The notes under the pieces are model-generated. The model saw only the letters and a list, made by a program, of their open reading frames with translations. It ran no database searches and was not told the DNA's origin. The translations under genes and the position numbers were made by a program. Below are positions 7,354-14,728 of a stretch of 18,582 nt of DNA, one piece after another. This DNA is from an uncultured Collinsella sp. (GTDB taxonomy: Bacteria; Actinomycetota; Coriobacteriia; Coriobacteriales; Coriobacteriaceae): contig CABRDB010000098.1 in NCBI GenBank assembly GCA_902469555.1, positions 1 through 18,582 on the forward strand. The letters are read 5' to 3'. Positions within the stretch are counted from its first letter, which is position 1. Each line of letters opens with the position of its first letter.

Positions 7354-8319
7354 CTACGAACGGCGCGGCTCGGGAACCACGAGCCTATCGGGGCTCGCGC
7401 CCTCGGCATCCATCAGGCTCACGTAGCGAATCGACGGATCCCCATACATCGCGTAGTAATAATTGCCCGTGCGCGCGCTAAAGCATCCGGTGTAGATAGT
7501 CTTCTCGAACTTGCCATCGCCCATCCTGGACGCCCCCTCAATCATCACCACGCCCTCGAGTGAACGGAACATGCGGACGACGTTTTCGGTCTCGCTCTCC
7601 TTTTGCGGGTAATTGGCATTGAGGTACGCCGCCTTTACAAAACGGCTCGGCGAATAGCAGTCACCCGGAATACCGCGCATGCCGGCACCCGCGCCATAGG
7701 GCTTGAGCTCGGCACCACGCCATGTCGCCGTCTGCGGAAAATCGCTTGTGGCGGTGATATAGGTGCGGAGGTTTTCCATGTGCCACGGGAAGGTGGGCTG
7801 ATTGGCAAGGGTGTCGACCGGATCGTCGTATACATGCAGGCCGTCAGCCATCATCTCGACCACGATGCTGCGCTGGCTGTCGCCGATAATCCAATGGAGC
7901 AGCGACACGCCCAGCCCCTCTCCGGCAGATTTGGCGACAATCACCGTGTCGCGCAGCGCGGCCTCGACCTCATCGACCGTCGAGAACGTCGCTGCCACCC
8001 ACAGGGGAAACTCATAGGCCGCGATATTGTTCTTGCCGTCGACAGGGCCCTCGGCATACTCGGCATAGCCGGGAAAGTTGAGCCCCGCCACAGCCAGACC
8101 CGCATCGTTACCGCAATCGAAAAACATGGGATAGTTCTTGTAATCGATGCACATACCGATCACCGCGTGTGCCGCTGTCGCGTCGTCGATAAACGAATAC
8201 GGAATGTGGAACCCGCGCGGCATCACGCGAACCTGTTGGCCGTAGTCAAAGCTCCAGTCGAGGTTGCGGCCTAGATACATGTGGCCGGAATTATCGGTAA
8301 ATCGAATGCTCGTACACAT
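7354..8319 (-). CDS. bsh: Bile salt hydrolase / choloylglycine hydrolase family
   Basis: This 321-residue Ntn-hydrolase starts MCTSIRF at ATG 8319, four bases after AGGAGG; a longer reading from 8382 is rejected because Cys2 must become the N-terminal nucleophile. Family catalytic positions are all present: C2, R18 and D21 (LGRNLDW), N81 (AVAGLNFPG), N173 (ANQPTF) and R226 (PSRFVKAAY). The enzyme cleaves glycine or taurine from conjugated bile acids in the cytoplasm; the family also includes penicillin V acylases and N-acyl-homoserine lactone acylases, but the overall pattern fits gut BSH. No bile transporter or other bile gene adjoins it. It is isolated from the upstream gene by a strong terminator, so it should have its own promoter in 8320-8386, though I could not pick convincing hexamers. 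Confidence 0.92.
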   Translation of the reverse strand: MCTSIRFTDNSGHMYLGRNLDWSFDYGQQVRVMPRGFHIPYSFIDDATAAHAVIGMCIDYKNYPMFFDCGNDAGLAVAGLNFPGYAEYAEGPVDGKNNIAAYEFPLWVAATFSTVDEVEAALRDTVIVAKSAGEGLGVSLLHWIIGDSQRSIVVEMMADGLHVYDDPVDTLANQPTFPWHMENLRTYITATSDFPQTATWRGAELKPYGAGAGMRGIPGDCYSPSRFVKAAYLNANYPQKESETENVVRMFRSLEGVVMIEGASRMGDGKFEKTIYTGCFSARTGNYYYAMYGDPSIRYVSLMDAEGASPDRLVVPEPRRS

Positions 8320-8383
8320 AGCGCCTCCTAGCTTTACGTCCTTGCTAAGGTTATTGTCACCAAACAAAAAGGCGCTAAACACA

Positions 8384-8420
8384 AAAGCCCGGACATGACA
8401 ACAATGTCACGTCCGGACCA
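8384..8420 (-). terminator. Strong minus-strand intrinsic terminator
   Basis: On the minus strand, 8405-8418 pairs with 8387-8400 around the loop TTGT: about 14 bp with G-U wobbles, then TTTTGTGTTT. It ends the transcript of the deformylase-like gene 2 before the bile salt hydrolase. Confidence 0.88.
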
Positions 8421-8450
8421 AAAGAGACGAAGTGCGGTGCTGTAGTCACC

Positions 8451-8870
8451 CTAGACAAGTTTGCCTTGGCAGTGATCAATCATGTGCTGGATCATTTGTG
8501 CCTCAAAGCCCGCGTAGTCGCGGCGGCACTCCTTCATCTTGCCGTCGACGATCTGATCAAAGGCGACCTTGCACTTGATATAGCGCGTGGACTTGGCGAC
8601 CTCCTCGTGCGTCAGGCAGCTCTCTTCCATCTTACTGGCGCCCAGGCCAAACACCAGACGGGGGTTGTAGAGCACGTGGGGCTCGCCGGCATCGTCCAGG
8701 TAGACGCAGACCTTCTTGGTAACGCCAATCTGGTTAGCGGCAAGGCAGCCGGCATCGTCGAGCGACTTGATGGTATCGATCAGGTCCTGAGCAACCGACT
8801 CGTCCTCGACGGTCGCAACCTCGCAACGCTGGGACAGGATAGCCTCGTCGTGGCAAAGCTCTTTAATCAT
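8451..8870 (-). CDS. Short peptide-deformylase-like protein 2, catalytic Glu replaced
   Basis: This 139-residue protein is a second deformylase-family member, similar in size to the one at 829-1239. I chose ATG 8870 because GGAGGA lies directly upstream (8875-8880); an ATG at 8882 would put that site inside the gene. Motif I is GCLAANQIG (residues 41-49), keeping the Gln (Q47). Motif II is ESCLT (83-87) with metal ligand C85. Motif III is H129-M-I-D-H133: both metal-binding His remain, but the catalytic Glu of HExxH is Met. By family knowledge this should abolish or greatly reduce deformylase activity. The protein also ends directly after motif III. It may be a pseudo-enzyme, or use a metal site for something else. 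It is transcribed alone. Confidence 0.82.
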   Translation of the reverse strand: MIKELCHDEAILSQRCEVATVEDESVAQDLIDTIKSLDDAGCLAANQIGVTKKVCVYLDDAGEPHVLYNPRLVFGLGASKMEESCLTHEEVAKSTRYIKCKVAFDQIVDGKMKECRRDYAGFEAQMIQHMIDHCQGKLV

Positions 8871-9063
8871 ACGTTCCTCCATAGGGTTCGTTGTAACCGC
8901 TTAAGTATACGGTACCCACACATTTTCATGCGAAAGATACCGCCCGTCCGTTACAAACCGCCGAACATCAACATGTGAGGAACACCAACTTCACAAAGGC
9001 GATATAGTGGGTGGGTTCGTGTCAATCGGCCTAAACTCGGGGCCGAACAAGGAAAGGGTATGC
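8871..9063. promoter_or_regulatory. Divergent intergenic region before purine permease
   Basis: The gap holds the promoters of the minus-strand deformylase-like gene 2 and the plus-strand permease. On the minus strand TATACT (8905-8910) is a good -10 with a poor -35. On the plus strand TATAGT (9003-9008) is a possible -10. TGTGA (8974-8978) and TCACA (8991-8995) form an inverted repeat with 12 bp between. No purine riboswitch core was recognised. Confidence 0.35.
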
Positions 9064-10374
9064 ATGGACGAACTATTTCACGTCAGCGAGCGCAAGTCCA
9101 CAATCGGGACCGAACTTCGCGCTGGACTGACAACATTCCTGGCGATGGCCTACATCATCGCCGTCAACCCCGCGGTGCTCTCGGGCGCCGGCATCGATGC
9201 GGGAGCGCTCGCCTGCGCCACCTGCCTGGGCGCCGGCATCATGACCATCTGCATGGGCATCTTCGCCAACCGCCCGCTCGCCTGCGCGTCGGGCTTAGGC
9301 GTCAACGCGATGATCGCCGGAATCACCACCACCGTCTGCGGCGGTGACTGGCACGTGGCCATGAGCGTCATCTTCCTTGAGGGCGTCGTCATCTTGCTGC
9401 TCGTGCTCTGTGGCCTGCGCGAGGCCATCATGGACGCCATCCCCGTGGTTCTGCGCCACGCTATCTCGGTGGGCCTGGGCCTGTTCATCGCCATGATTGG
9501 CCTGTGCGATGCCGGCATTATCACCGCTGGCGCCGGTACACTCGTCGGTCTGGGCGACATCACCTCCCCCACCTTCATCGTCGGCATCATCTCCATCCTG
9601 GTGACGGTCGCCCTCGCCTGCCGCAACGTCCCCGGCTCGCTGCTCATCGGCATCGTCGTCGCCGTCATCGTCGGTATCCCCCTAGGTGTGACCCAGGCTC
9701 CAACCGGTATCATCGCCCCGCTCGACTTCTCGAGCATCGGTGGCCCCATCGCCGACGCCGGCGGCGTGCCCGCCATCGTCAAGGTCCTTACCGACCCCGC
9801 GCTCCTCGTCATCTCGTTCTCGCTGCTCATGAGTGACTTCTTCGACACCATGGGCACCGCGATGGCCGTGGCCAAGCAGGGCGAATTCCTCACCGACGAC
9901 GGCAACGTCGAGAATATCAAGGAGATCCTGATCGTCGACTCCGCCGCCGCCGCTGTGGGCGGTTTCATGGGCGTCTCCTCCATCACCACCTTCGTCGAGT
10001 CCACTTCCGGCGCCGCCGACGGTGGCCGCACGGGCCTCACCTCCGTCACCACCGGCGTGCTGTTCATTCTCGCCGCGTTCTTCTCCCCCATCGTCACCAT
10101 CGTTTCCAGCGCCGCCACCTGCGGTGCTCTGGTCTACGTTGGCTACCTCATGATGAGCGAGGCCTCCGAGATCGACTGGTCCGACGTGTCGCAGGGTTTC
10201 CCGGCGTTCATGATTGTCGCCGGCGTGCCCTTCACCTACTCTATCTCTGCCGGCATTGGCCTGGGCTTTATCGCCTACGTGATCGTCGCGCTCTTTAAGG
10301 GCGAGGCCTCCAAGATCAAGCCGCTCATGTGGATCGCAGCCCTTGCCTTCCTCGTCTACTTCTTCGTGGCGTAA
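9064..10374 (+). CDS. AzgA-type NCS2 purine permease
   Basis: This 436-residue membrane protein belongs to the AzgA branch of the nucleobase-cation symporters (relatives PbuG, GhxP, AdeP), which import guanine, hypoxanthine or adenine with protons. It begins GTELRAGLTTFLAMAYIIAVNP, the branch signature. Other landmarks are GLGVNAMIAG near residue 80, SDFFDTMGT (257-265) and the loop SSITTFVESTSGAADGGRTGLTSV. I chose ATG 9064, preceded by AGGAAAGGG; an upstream in-frame GTG at 9007 has no ribosome site. Which purine it carries cannot be decided here. It is a single-gene unit ending at a terminator. Confidence 0.93.
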   Translation: MDELFHVSERKSTIGTELRAGLTTFLAMAYIIAVNPAVLSGAGIDAGALACATCLGAGIMTICMGIFANRPLACASGLGVNAMIAGITTTVCGGDWHVAMSVIFLEGVVILLLVLCGLREAIMDAIPVVLRHAISVGLGLFIAMIGLCDAGIITAGAGTLVGLGDITSPTFIVGIISILVTVALACRNVPGSLLIGIVVAVIVGIPLGVTQAPTGIIAPLDFSSIGGPIADAGGVPAIVKVLTDPALLVISFSLLMSDFFDTMGTAMAVAKQGEFLTDDGNVENIKEILIVDSAAAAVGGFMGVSSITTFVESTSGAADGGRTGLTSVTTGVLFILAAFFSPIVTIVSSAATCGALVYVGYLMMSEASEIDWSDVSQGFPAFMIVAGVPFTYSISAGIGLGFIAYVIVALFKGEASKIKPLMWIAALAFLVYFFVA

Positions 10375-10404
10375 CAGCATAGTCTGCTAAAGCAAAACAA
10401 CAAG

Positions 10405-10440
10405 GCGCGGAGTCGCATCGAGCGGCTCCGCGCTTTTCTT
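10405..10440 (+). terminator. Intrinsic terminator after purine permease
   Basis: GCGCGGAG (10405-10412) pairs with CTCCGCGC (10426-10433), and the inner bases extend the stem; TTTTCTTTT follows. A classic plus-strand terminator. Confidence 0.9.
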
Positions 10441-10583
10441 TTAAAGCCAGGCAACACACGGGCGCGCGATGTATTGCTCCCCGAATTTTTGGACATTTTG
10501 CCCTCCAAACGGCACTACCGCCGGCTACATCCTGCAGATATGCTGAGCGTAATCGCATAGGCCCTATGAGGATGGGAGTAACC
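10441..10583 (+). promoter_or_regulatory. Leader of the surface-protein gene
   Basis: After the permease terminator this region should carry the promoter of the surface protein. TTTGGA (10488-10493) and TCCAAA (10504-10509) form a short inverted repeat. I cannot identify convincing -35/-10 hexamers. Confidence 0.25.
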
Positions 10584-12338
10584 ATGGCCGCCTTGTTCAC
10601 GACCCCCAAGCGCACTGACAAAGCCTCTGGAGCCCATTTTGTCGAGCCCGACGTGCGCCGTCGCACGCTGCTCGCACACGGCAGCTGGCGCCGCGTGACA
10701 CGCCGCATCGTCGTGGGCGCCGTATGCGCGCTTACGGTGAGCTCGCTGCTCATGCCGAGCGTCTCGCTCGCAGCGGAATGGGTCAAGGTCGGCGGCAACA
10801 AGTACAACACCGCGGCGAGCGACGAGGCCGGTACCTGGTCGTGGGACGGCGCCGACGACTTGAAGCTCAACAACTATAACGGCGGTGAGATCCAGGCCGC
10901 AGGCAAGCTCAACGTGAATTACTCGGGAACCAACATCGTCACTGCCGAATGGATCGAAAGCATCAACGTTTCTCATGGCACTAACGAGAATGCCGAGCTC
11001 AATATCCAAGGCGACGAGGGCGGCACGCTCAGCGTGACATCTACTGAGGACGCTATCCTCTCCACGGGTAATATCAACATCGACGGAGCCGGATCCGTCA
11101 ACGCCACGAGCACTGGGTTTGATGCCATCAATGCCGGGGGTGATCTCGCTATCAAAGGTTCGGGCAACGTCAACGCCACGGGTGCATCGGATGGCATCAG
11201 GGCAAACGGCAATATCACGATTGACGACAGCGGAGCCGTCACCGCCAGGGCTACCAAGGACAAGGGTATCGGAACCGACAAGAACCTCACCATCAAGGGT
11301 GGCGGGACGGTCGAGGCAAGCTCAGCCGATGGTGAGGCCCTTTGGAGCGGCGGCAATATCAACATCTCGGACGGCAGCCAGGTCAAGGCAAGCTCCGAGA
11401 AAGACGTTGCCGTCGAGGCCAAGGGCAGCCTCGCAGCCACAAACGCCTCCCTCAACGTAAACGGTGTTGAATATGGCGTCTATGCCCACAAGGGCATCAC
11501 CCTCGATCATGCAAACGTGACGGTCCGTGCAGGTAAAGGCAGATACGGTGGCGCCATCGCCCTCTTCACCTACCAGGACGACATCGTCGTCAAGAACGGC
11601 TCTACCGTGGACGCGTTTGCGGAAGGCGAGGTTTCGGCTGCATTCTCCACCAGAAACGATCGACCCAACGAGAAGGGTGGCCACATCTACATCAGCGACT
11701 CCGTTGTCAAGGCCATAGCCCGCTATGTCGAGAACGGCGACGGCCCCACCCCCTACAGCGAAAACCAAGATGGCGAGACGAGCCCCGAGCCCCAAGGCGA
11801 GAACATCGGCATCATCGCCCAGACCAGCGAGGGCATCACACCCGCAGTCATCTCGATCATCCGCAGCAAGGTAACGGCCGAAGGAGATACAGCGGCAATC
11901 TTTGCCCGTGCCATGAGCGCTGACGGCAAGACAATCGGCACCATCAAGATTGAGAACGCCGCCATCCAGACGCCCGAAGGCGGCAAGGTCATTGACTATC
12001 GCAAGCTCCGTGACGGCATCTGCGAAGCAGGCCAAGCCATCGGCACGGGCGACGCCACGGTCGACTCCCTCTATATCAAAGCAGTCGCCAAAAGCACGAC
12101 CATCGCACCTCCCGAGGTAGCCAAGCCGGAAGACCCCAAGCCCGACGAGACCAAGCAGAACCCCAAGCCTGAGGGCTCAAAGCCGACCAAGGCCGTTGCG
12201 GCTTCAACCACGAAAGCCAAGACTACCGGCGTGCTCGCGGCAACCGGCGACACCTCGGGTGCGGCCATCGTGGCGGCCGCCCTTGCGGGAACAGCCGCCA
12301 TCGCCGCAGGCGCCATGGCGAGCCGCAAACGCTCGTAG
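10584..12338 (+). CDS. Secreted beta-helix surface protein with LAATG sorting signal
   Basis: This 584-residue protein looks exported and wall-anchored. ATG 10584 follows GGGAG by five bases. A long basic N-region (to residue 41) precedes a hydrophobic stretch (VVGAVCALTVSSLLMP) and a likely signal-peptidase site near SLAA-EW (64/65). Residues 137-305 contain seven or eight imperfect repeats of 22-24 residues, each opening with an alternating hydrophobic strand such as LNIQG, INIDG, LAIKG, ITIDD, LTIKG, INISD, ITLDH, and ending near GN or GD; this fits a right-handed parallel beta-helix. A less regular region (306-500) follows, then a Pro/Lys/Glu spacer (508-536) and a C-terminal signal: LAATGD (551-556), a hydrophobic helix (558-577) and RKRS. 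LAxTG is the motif of class E sortases in actinobacteria. Ligand is unknown; adhesion or glycan binding is a guess. No sortase gene is in the window. Confidence 0.85.
   Translation: MAALFTTPKRTDKASGAHFVEPDVRRRTLLAHGSWRRVTRRIVVGAVCALTVSSLLMPSVSLAAEWVKVGGNKYNTAASDEAGTWSWDGADDLKLNNYNGGEIQAAGKLNVNYSGTNIVTAEWIESINVSHGTNENAELNIQGDEGGTLSVTSTEDAILSTGNINIDGAGSVNATSTGFDAINAGGDLAIKGSGNVNATGASDGIRANGNITIDDSGAVTARATKDKGIGTDKNLTIKGGGTVEASSADGEALWSGGNINISDGSQVKASSEKDVAVEAKGSLAATNASLNVNGVEYGVYAHKGITLDHANVTVRAGKGRYGGAIALFTYQDDIVVKNGSTVDAFAEGEVSAAFSTRNDRPNEKGGHIYISDSVVKAIARYVENGDGPTPYSENQDGETSPEPQGENIGIIAQTSEGITPAVISIIRSKVTAEGDTAAIFARAMSADGKTIGTIKIENAAIQTPEGGKVIDYRKLRDGICEAGQAIGTGDATVDSLYIKAVAKSTTIAPPEVAKPEDPKPDETKQNPKPEGSKPTKAVAASTTKAKTTGVLAATGDTSGAAIVAAALAGTAAIAAGAMASRKRS
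10992..11498 (+). repeat. Coding repeats of the beta-helix (about 24 residues each)
   Basis: Seven to eight degenerate units of 66-72 bp run head to tail inside the surface-protein gene. They are conserved at the level of strand-turn pattern (hydrophobic-x-hydrophobic-x-G, then xVxATS, then GI or AI and GN), not as identical DNA, so they are old repeats, not a recent tandem expansion. Confidence 0.75.
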
Positions 12339-12395
12339 ACACCCTTGCGCACATGACAGCTCCCGCGAAGGCCCCGAGCCCCGGCACCGTTTAAC

Positions 12396-12434
12396 AACGC
12401 CACCGCCGAGCTCCCCTCCGGCGGTGGCGTTTTC
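12396..12434 (+). terminator. Intrinsic terminator after surface protein
   Basis: A perfect 13-bp stem pairs AACGCCACCGCCG (12396-12408) with CGGCGGTGGCGTT (12419-12431), with a 10-base loop and a short T run (TTTT) after it. Confidence 0.85.
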
Positions 12435-12545
12435 CATATGCGTCCGCAGGGGATGCACGAGATTGTCTTTGGTCTAGCCCAACCGGCATACGCTGGCGTG
12501 CGACAATTGGGGCTGCCGATATCACAACACTGAGAGAAGCCCGTC

Positions 12546-13211
12546 ATGGAAGCGCATCAAAAGCAGATAACCGTTTATTCGAATCATACGGAAAGCGCAC
12601 CTGTCATCTACCTTCCTGTGGTCGTGGGCGACGGCGGCGAGGTTTATGAGTGTTGCCGAGAGCTCGATTGCCCACCCTTCACGCTTGTCGCCATTGGCGG
12701 CCTCGACTGGAATCGCGAGCTGAGCCCCTGGGCATGCGACGGGACCGTACGCGATGCCGAGCCTTTCGGCGGCCAAGCCGCCGGTTTTCTTGATGAGTTG
12801 CTGAACCGGATAATCCCAAAGGTCGAATTATCGCTCCCACAGCCACCTGCTTGGCGTGGCATTGCCGGTTATTCGCTGACGGGTCTCTTTTCGCTTTGGG
12901 TCCCCTGGCAGACCGATACCTTTGACCGCGTCGCAAGCGCATCGGGATCCCTGTGGTTTCCTGGCTTTATCGACTATGCGCACGAGCACGAGATGGCAGT
13001 TACGCCCGACGCCGTCTACCTGTCACTCGGCAAAAAGGAAACCAAGACGCCCAACCGCATGATGCGGCACGTACTCGACGATACGCGCGCGATGGAAGAG
13101 CTGTTTATCGAGCGCGGCATTCCAACAACGCTGGAGCTCAACCCCGGCAATCACTTTGCCCAAACTGACCTGCGCATGGCGCGCGGCATCCACTGGATAC
13201 TGACGCATTAA
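12546..13211 (+). CDS. Alpha/beta hydrolase, esterase-D-like
   Basis: This 221-residue cytoplasmic protein resembles the small predicted esterases related to Fes/IroE and esterase D. The nucleophile elbow is G108-Y-S-L-T-G113 (GxSxxG, S110), in a strand-turn-helix context (WRGIAGYSLTGLFSLW). H203 in PGNHFAQTD is the probable catalytic His. The strand before the acid residue is the stretch AVYLSLGKKETKTPN; the acid itself is unclear. There is no signal peptide. It starts at ATG 12546, with GAGAGAAG upstream. The substrate cannot be predicted: siderophore trilactone, formylglutathione and acyl esters are all handled by relatives. No siderophore genes adjoin it. It is bounded by terminators on both sides. 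Confidence 0.82.
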   Translation: MEAHQKQITVYSNHTESAPVIYLPVVVGDGGEVYECCRELDCPPFTLVAIGGLDWNRELSPWACDGTVRDAEPFGGQAAGFLDELLNRIIPKVELSLPQPPAWRGIAGYSLTGLFSLWVPWQTDTFDRVASASGSLWFPGFIDYAHEHEMAVTPDAVYLSLGKKETKTPNRMMRHVLDDTRAMEELFIERGIPTTLELNPGNHFAQTDLRMARGIHWILTH

Positions 13212-13257
13212 AATGGTGCCCACGCGCATATACACATGGGCACCATTTCTTGTTTTA
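13211..13257. terminator. Bidirectional terminator between hydrolase and uracil permease
   Basis: AAATGGTGCCCA (13211-13222) pairs perfectly with TGGGCACCATTT (13237-13248); loop 14 bases. TTTCTTGTTTT follows on the plus strand and AAA precedes it, so it can work for both convergent genes. Confidence 0.88.
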
Positions 13258-13271
13258 GCTGAACGCAGCTG

Positions 13272-14606
13272 CTACTCAGCAGCCTCCTCGAGCTCGGAGA
13301 CATCAAACTCAAAGTCGTTACCTGGCAGGATGGCGTTGAGCACAATGCCCACCAGCGAACCCACGGCAAGGCCGGAAAGCGAAATCGTCACGCCGCCCAG
13401 CTCCAACACGATGGCGCCGGCGGTGCTATAGGCAATGCCGAGCGAAAGCACGAGCACCAGAGCTGCCACCAGCACGTTGCGGTTGTTTTGGAAATCGACC
13501 TGGTTCTCGATGAGGTTGCGGACGCCCACAGCGCTGATCATGCCGTAGAGCACGAGCGACACGCCGCCGATTACACACGCCGGCATGGCGGCGATGACCG
13601 CGGCGAACTTGGGGCAGAACGAAAGCACGATGGCGCAGCACGCGGCAATGCGAATCACGCGCGGGTCGAACACGCGCGTAAGCGCAAGCACGCCGGTGTT
13701 CTCGCCATACGTAGTGTTGGCCGGAGCACCAAAGAGCGAAGCCAGAATCGTGGCAAGGCCATCGCCGAGCAGCGTGCGATGCAGGCCGGGGTCGGCAATG
13801 TAGTTGCGCTCGCAGGTGGAGCCAATAGCGGAGATATCACCGATATGCTCGATCATGGTCGCGAAAGCCAGCGGCATGATGGTGATGATGGCCGTCGTGG
13901 CAAGACCGCTATCGAACTGCGGGCCAAAGAGCGCAAACACAGTGTTGTCCCACACGATGGGCAGACCGACCCACGGCGCGGCGGCAACGCCCGAAAAATC
14001 GACCTCGCCCAGCGCAGCCGCAACGGCATAGCTCACCACAACGCCCAGCAAAATCGGCACAATCTTGACCATGCCGCGGCCCCAGATGTTGCAGATGACG
14101 ATCACAGCCACGGCGACAACGGCAACAAACCAGTTGGTCTGGCAGTTGGCAATAGCGGAGCTCGCCAGGATCAGACCGATCGAAATGACGATGGGACCAG
14201 TCACCACCGGCGGGAAGAAGCGCATAACGCGCTTGGCACCAAACGCGCGGAAGAGTGCCGCAAGCACTGGATAGAGCAGGCCGGCACAAGCTACGCCCAG
14301 GCAGGCGTAGGGCAAAAGCTCCGTCTCGCCGTTGGGCGCGATTGCGGCATAACCTGCAATAAAGGCAAAGGACGAGCCCAAGAATGCCGGCACTTTGCCA
14401 CGCGACAGGAAATGGAACAGCAGCGTGCCCAAGCCGGCAAACAAAAGCGTTGCTGAAACCGAGAGACCGGTGAGCACGGGCACCAGCACCGTGGCGCCAA
14501 ACATGGCAAACAGATGCTGCAGGCCGAGCAGGAACATGCGCGGGCGACCGAGCGACGATGTATCGTAGATGGCATCGGCGATGGCGGGCGTCGAAGACTG
14601 GGACAT
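13272..14606 (-). CDS. uraA: Uracil permease of the UraA/PyrP (NCS2) family
   Basis: This 444-residue membrane protein matches UraA/PyrP proton-coupled uracil importers: FLLGLQHLFAMFGATVLVPVLTGL at the N-terminus, PAFLGSSFAF, FFPPVVTGPIVISIGL, IEHIGD and APANTTYGENTGVLALTRV. The Glu of IEHIGD and that of TYGENTG correspond to the UraA substrate-binding glutamates; the UraA His at the end of that first motif is Asp here, as I recall from Gram-positive PyrP proteins. I chose ATG 14606, five bases after AAAGGA; longer readings run into unrelated sequence. The tail is acidic. It follows the MetE-like gene on the same strand by 122 bp containing a hairpin, so it may have separate control. Confidence 0.92.
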   Translation of the reverse strand: MSQSSTPAIADAIYDTSSLGRPRMFLLGLQHLFAMFGATVLVPVLTGLSVSATLLFAGLGTLLFHFLSRGKVPAFLGSSFAFIAGYAAIAPNGETELLPYACLGVACAGLLYPVLAALFRAFGAKRVMRFFPPVVTGPIVISIGLILASSAIANCQTNWFVAVVAVAVIVICNIWGRGMVKIVPILLGVVVSYAVAAALGEVDFSGVAAAPWVGLPIVWDNTVFALFGPQFDSGLATTAIITIMPLAFATMIEHIGDISAIGSTCERNYIADPGLHRTLLGDGLATILASLFGAPANTTYGENTGVLALTRVFDPRVIRIAACCAIVLSFCPKFAAVIAAMPACVIGGVSLVLYGMISAVGVRNLIENQVDFQNNRNVLVAALVLVLSLGIAYSTAGAIVLELGGVTISLSGLAVGSLVGIVLNAILPGNDFEFDVSELEEAAE

Positions 14607-14632
14607 GGATGTCCTTTCGAATGGAAGGGCGA

Positions 14633-14658
14633 TCGGGCATATTGGATAACCTGCCCGA
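14633..14658 (-). promoter_or_regulatory. Hairpin in the uracil permease leader
   Basis: TCGGGCA (14633-14639) and TGCCCGA (14652-14658) form a 7-bp stem with a 12-base loop, 26 bases before the permease start. TACAAT on the minus strand (14675-14680) could be the -10 just upstream. It does not match a PyrR-binding loop that I recognise and lacks a T tract. Confidence 0.35.
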
Positions 14659-14728
14659 ACGATACGATCCGAACCATTGTACGCGATACGCAGTGCCTCG
14701 CACGCGCCGCTACCTGCGAACAGCATCG

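Noticed and set aside
8974..8995. TGTGA and TCACA inverted repeat as a CRP-type site
   Set aside because: The spacing is 12 bp, not the 6 bp of CRP sites, so it is probably chance.
8883..9063. A purine riboswitch before the AzgA-type permease
   Set aside because: The three-way-junction core sequences are not present.
10584..10780. A Tat signal in the surface protein because of the Arg pairs before the hydrophobic stretch
   Set aside because: The Arg residues do not fit the S-R-R-x-F-L-K pattern; a long Sec-type signal peptide is more likely.
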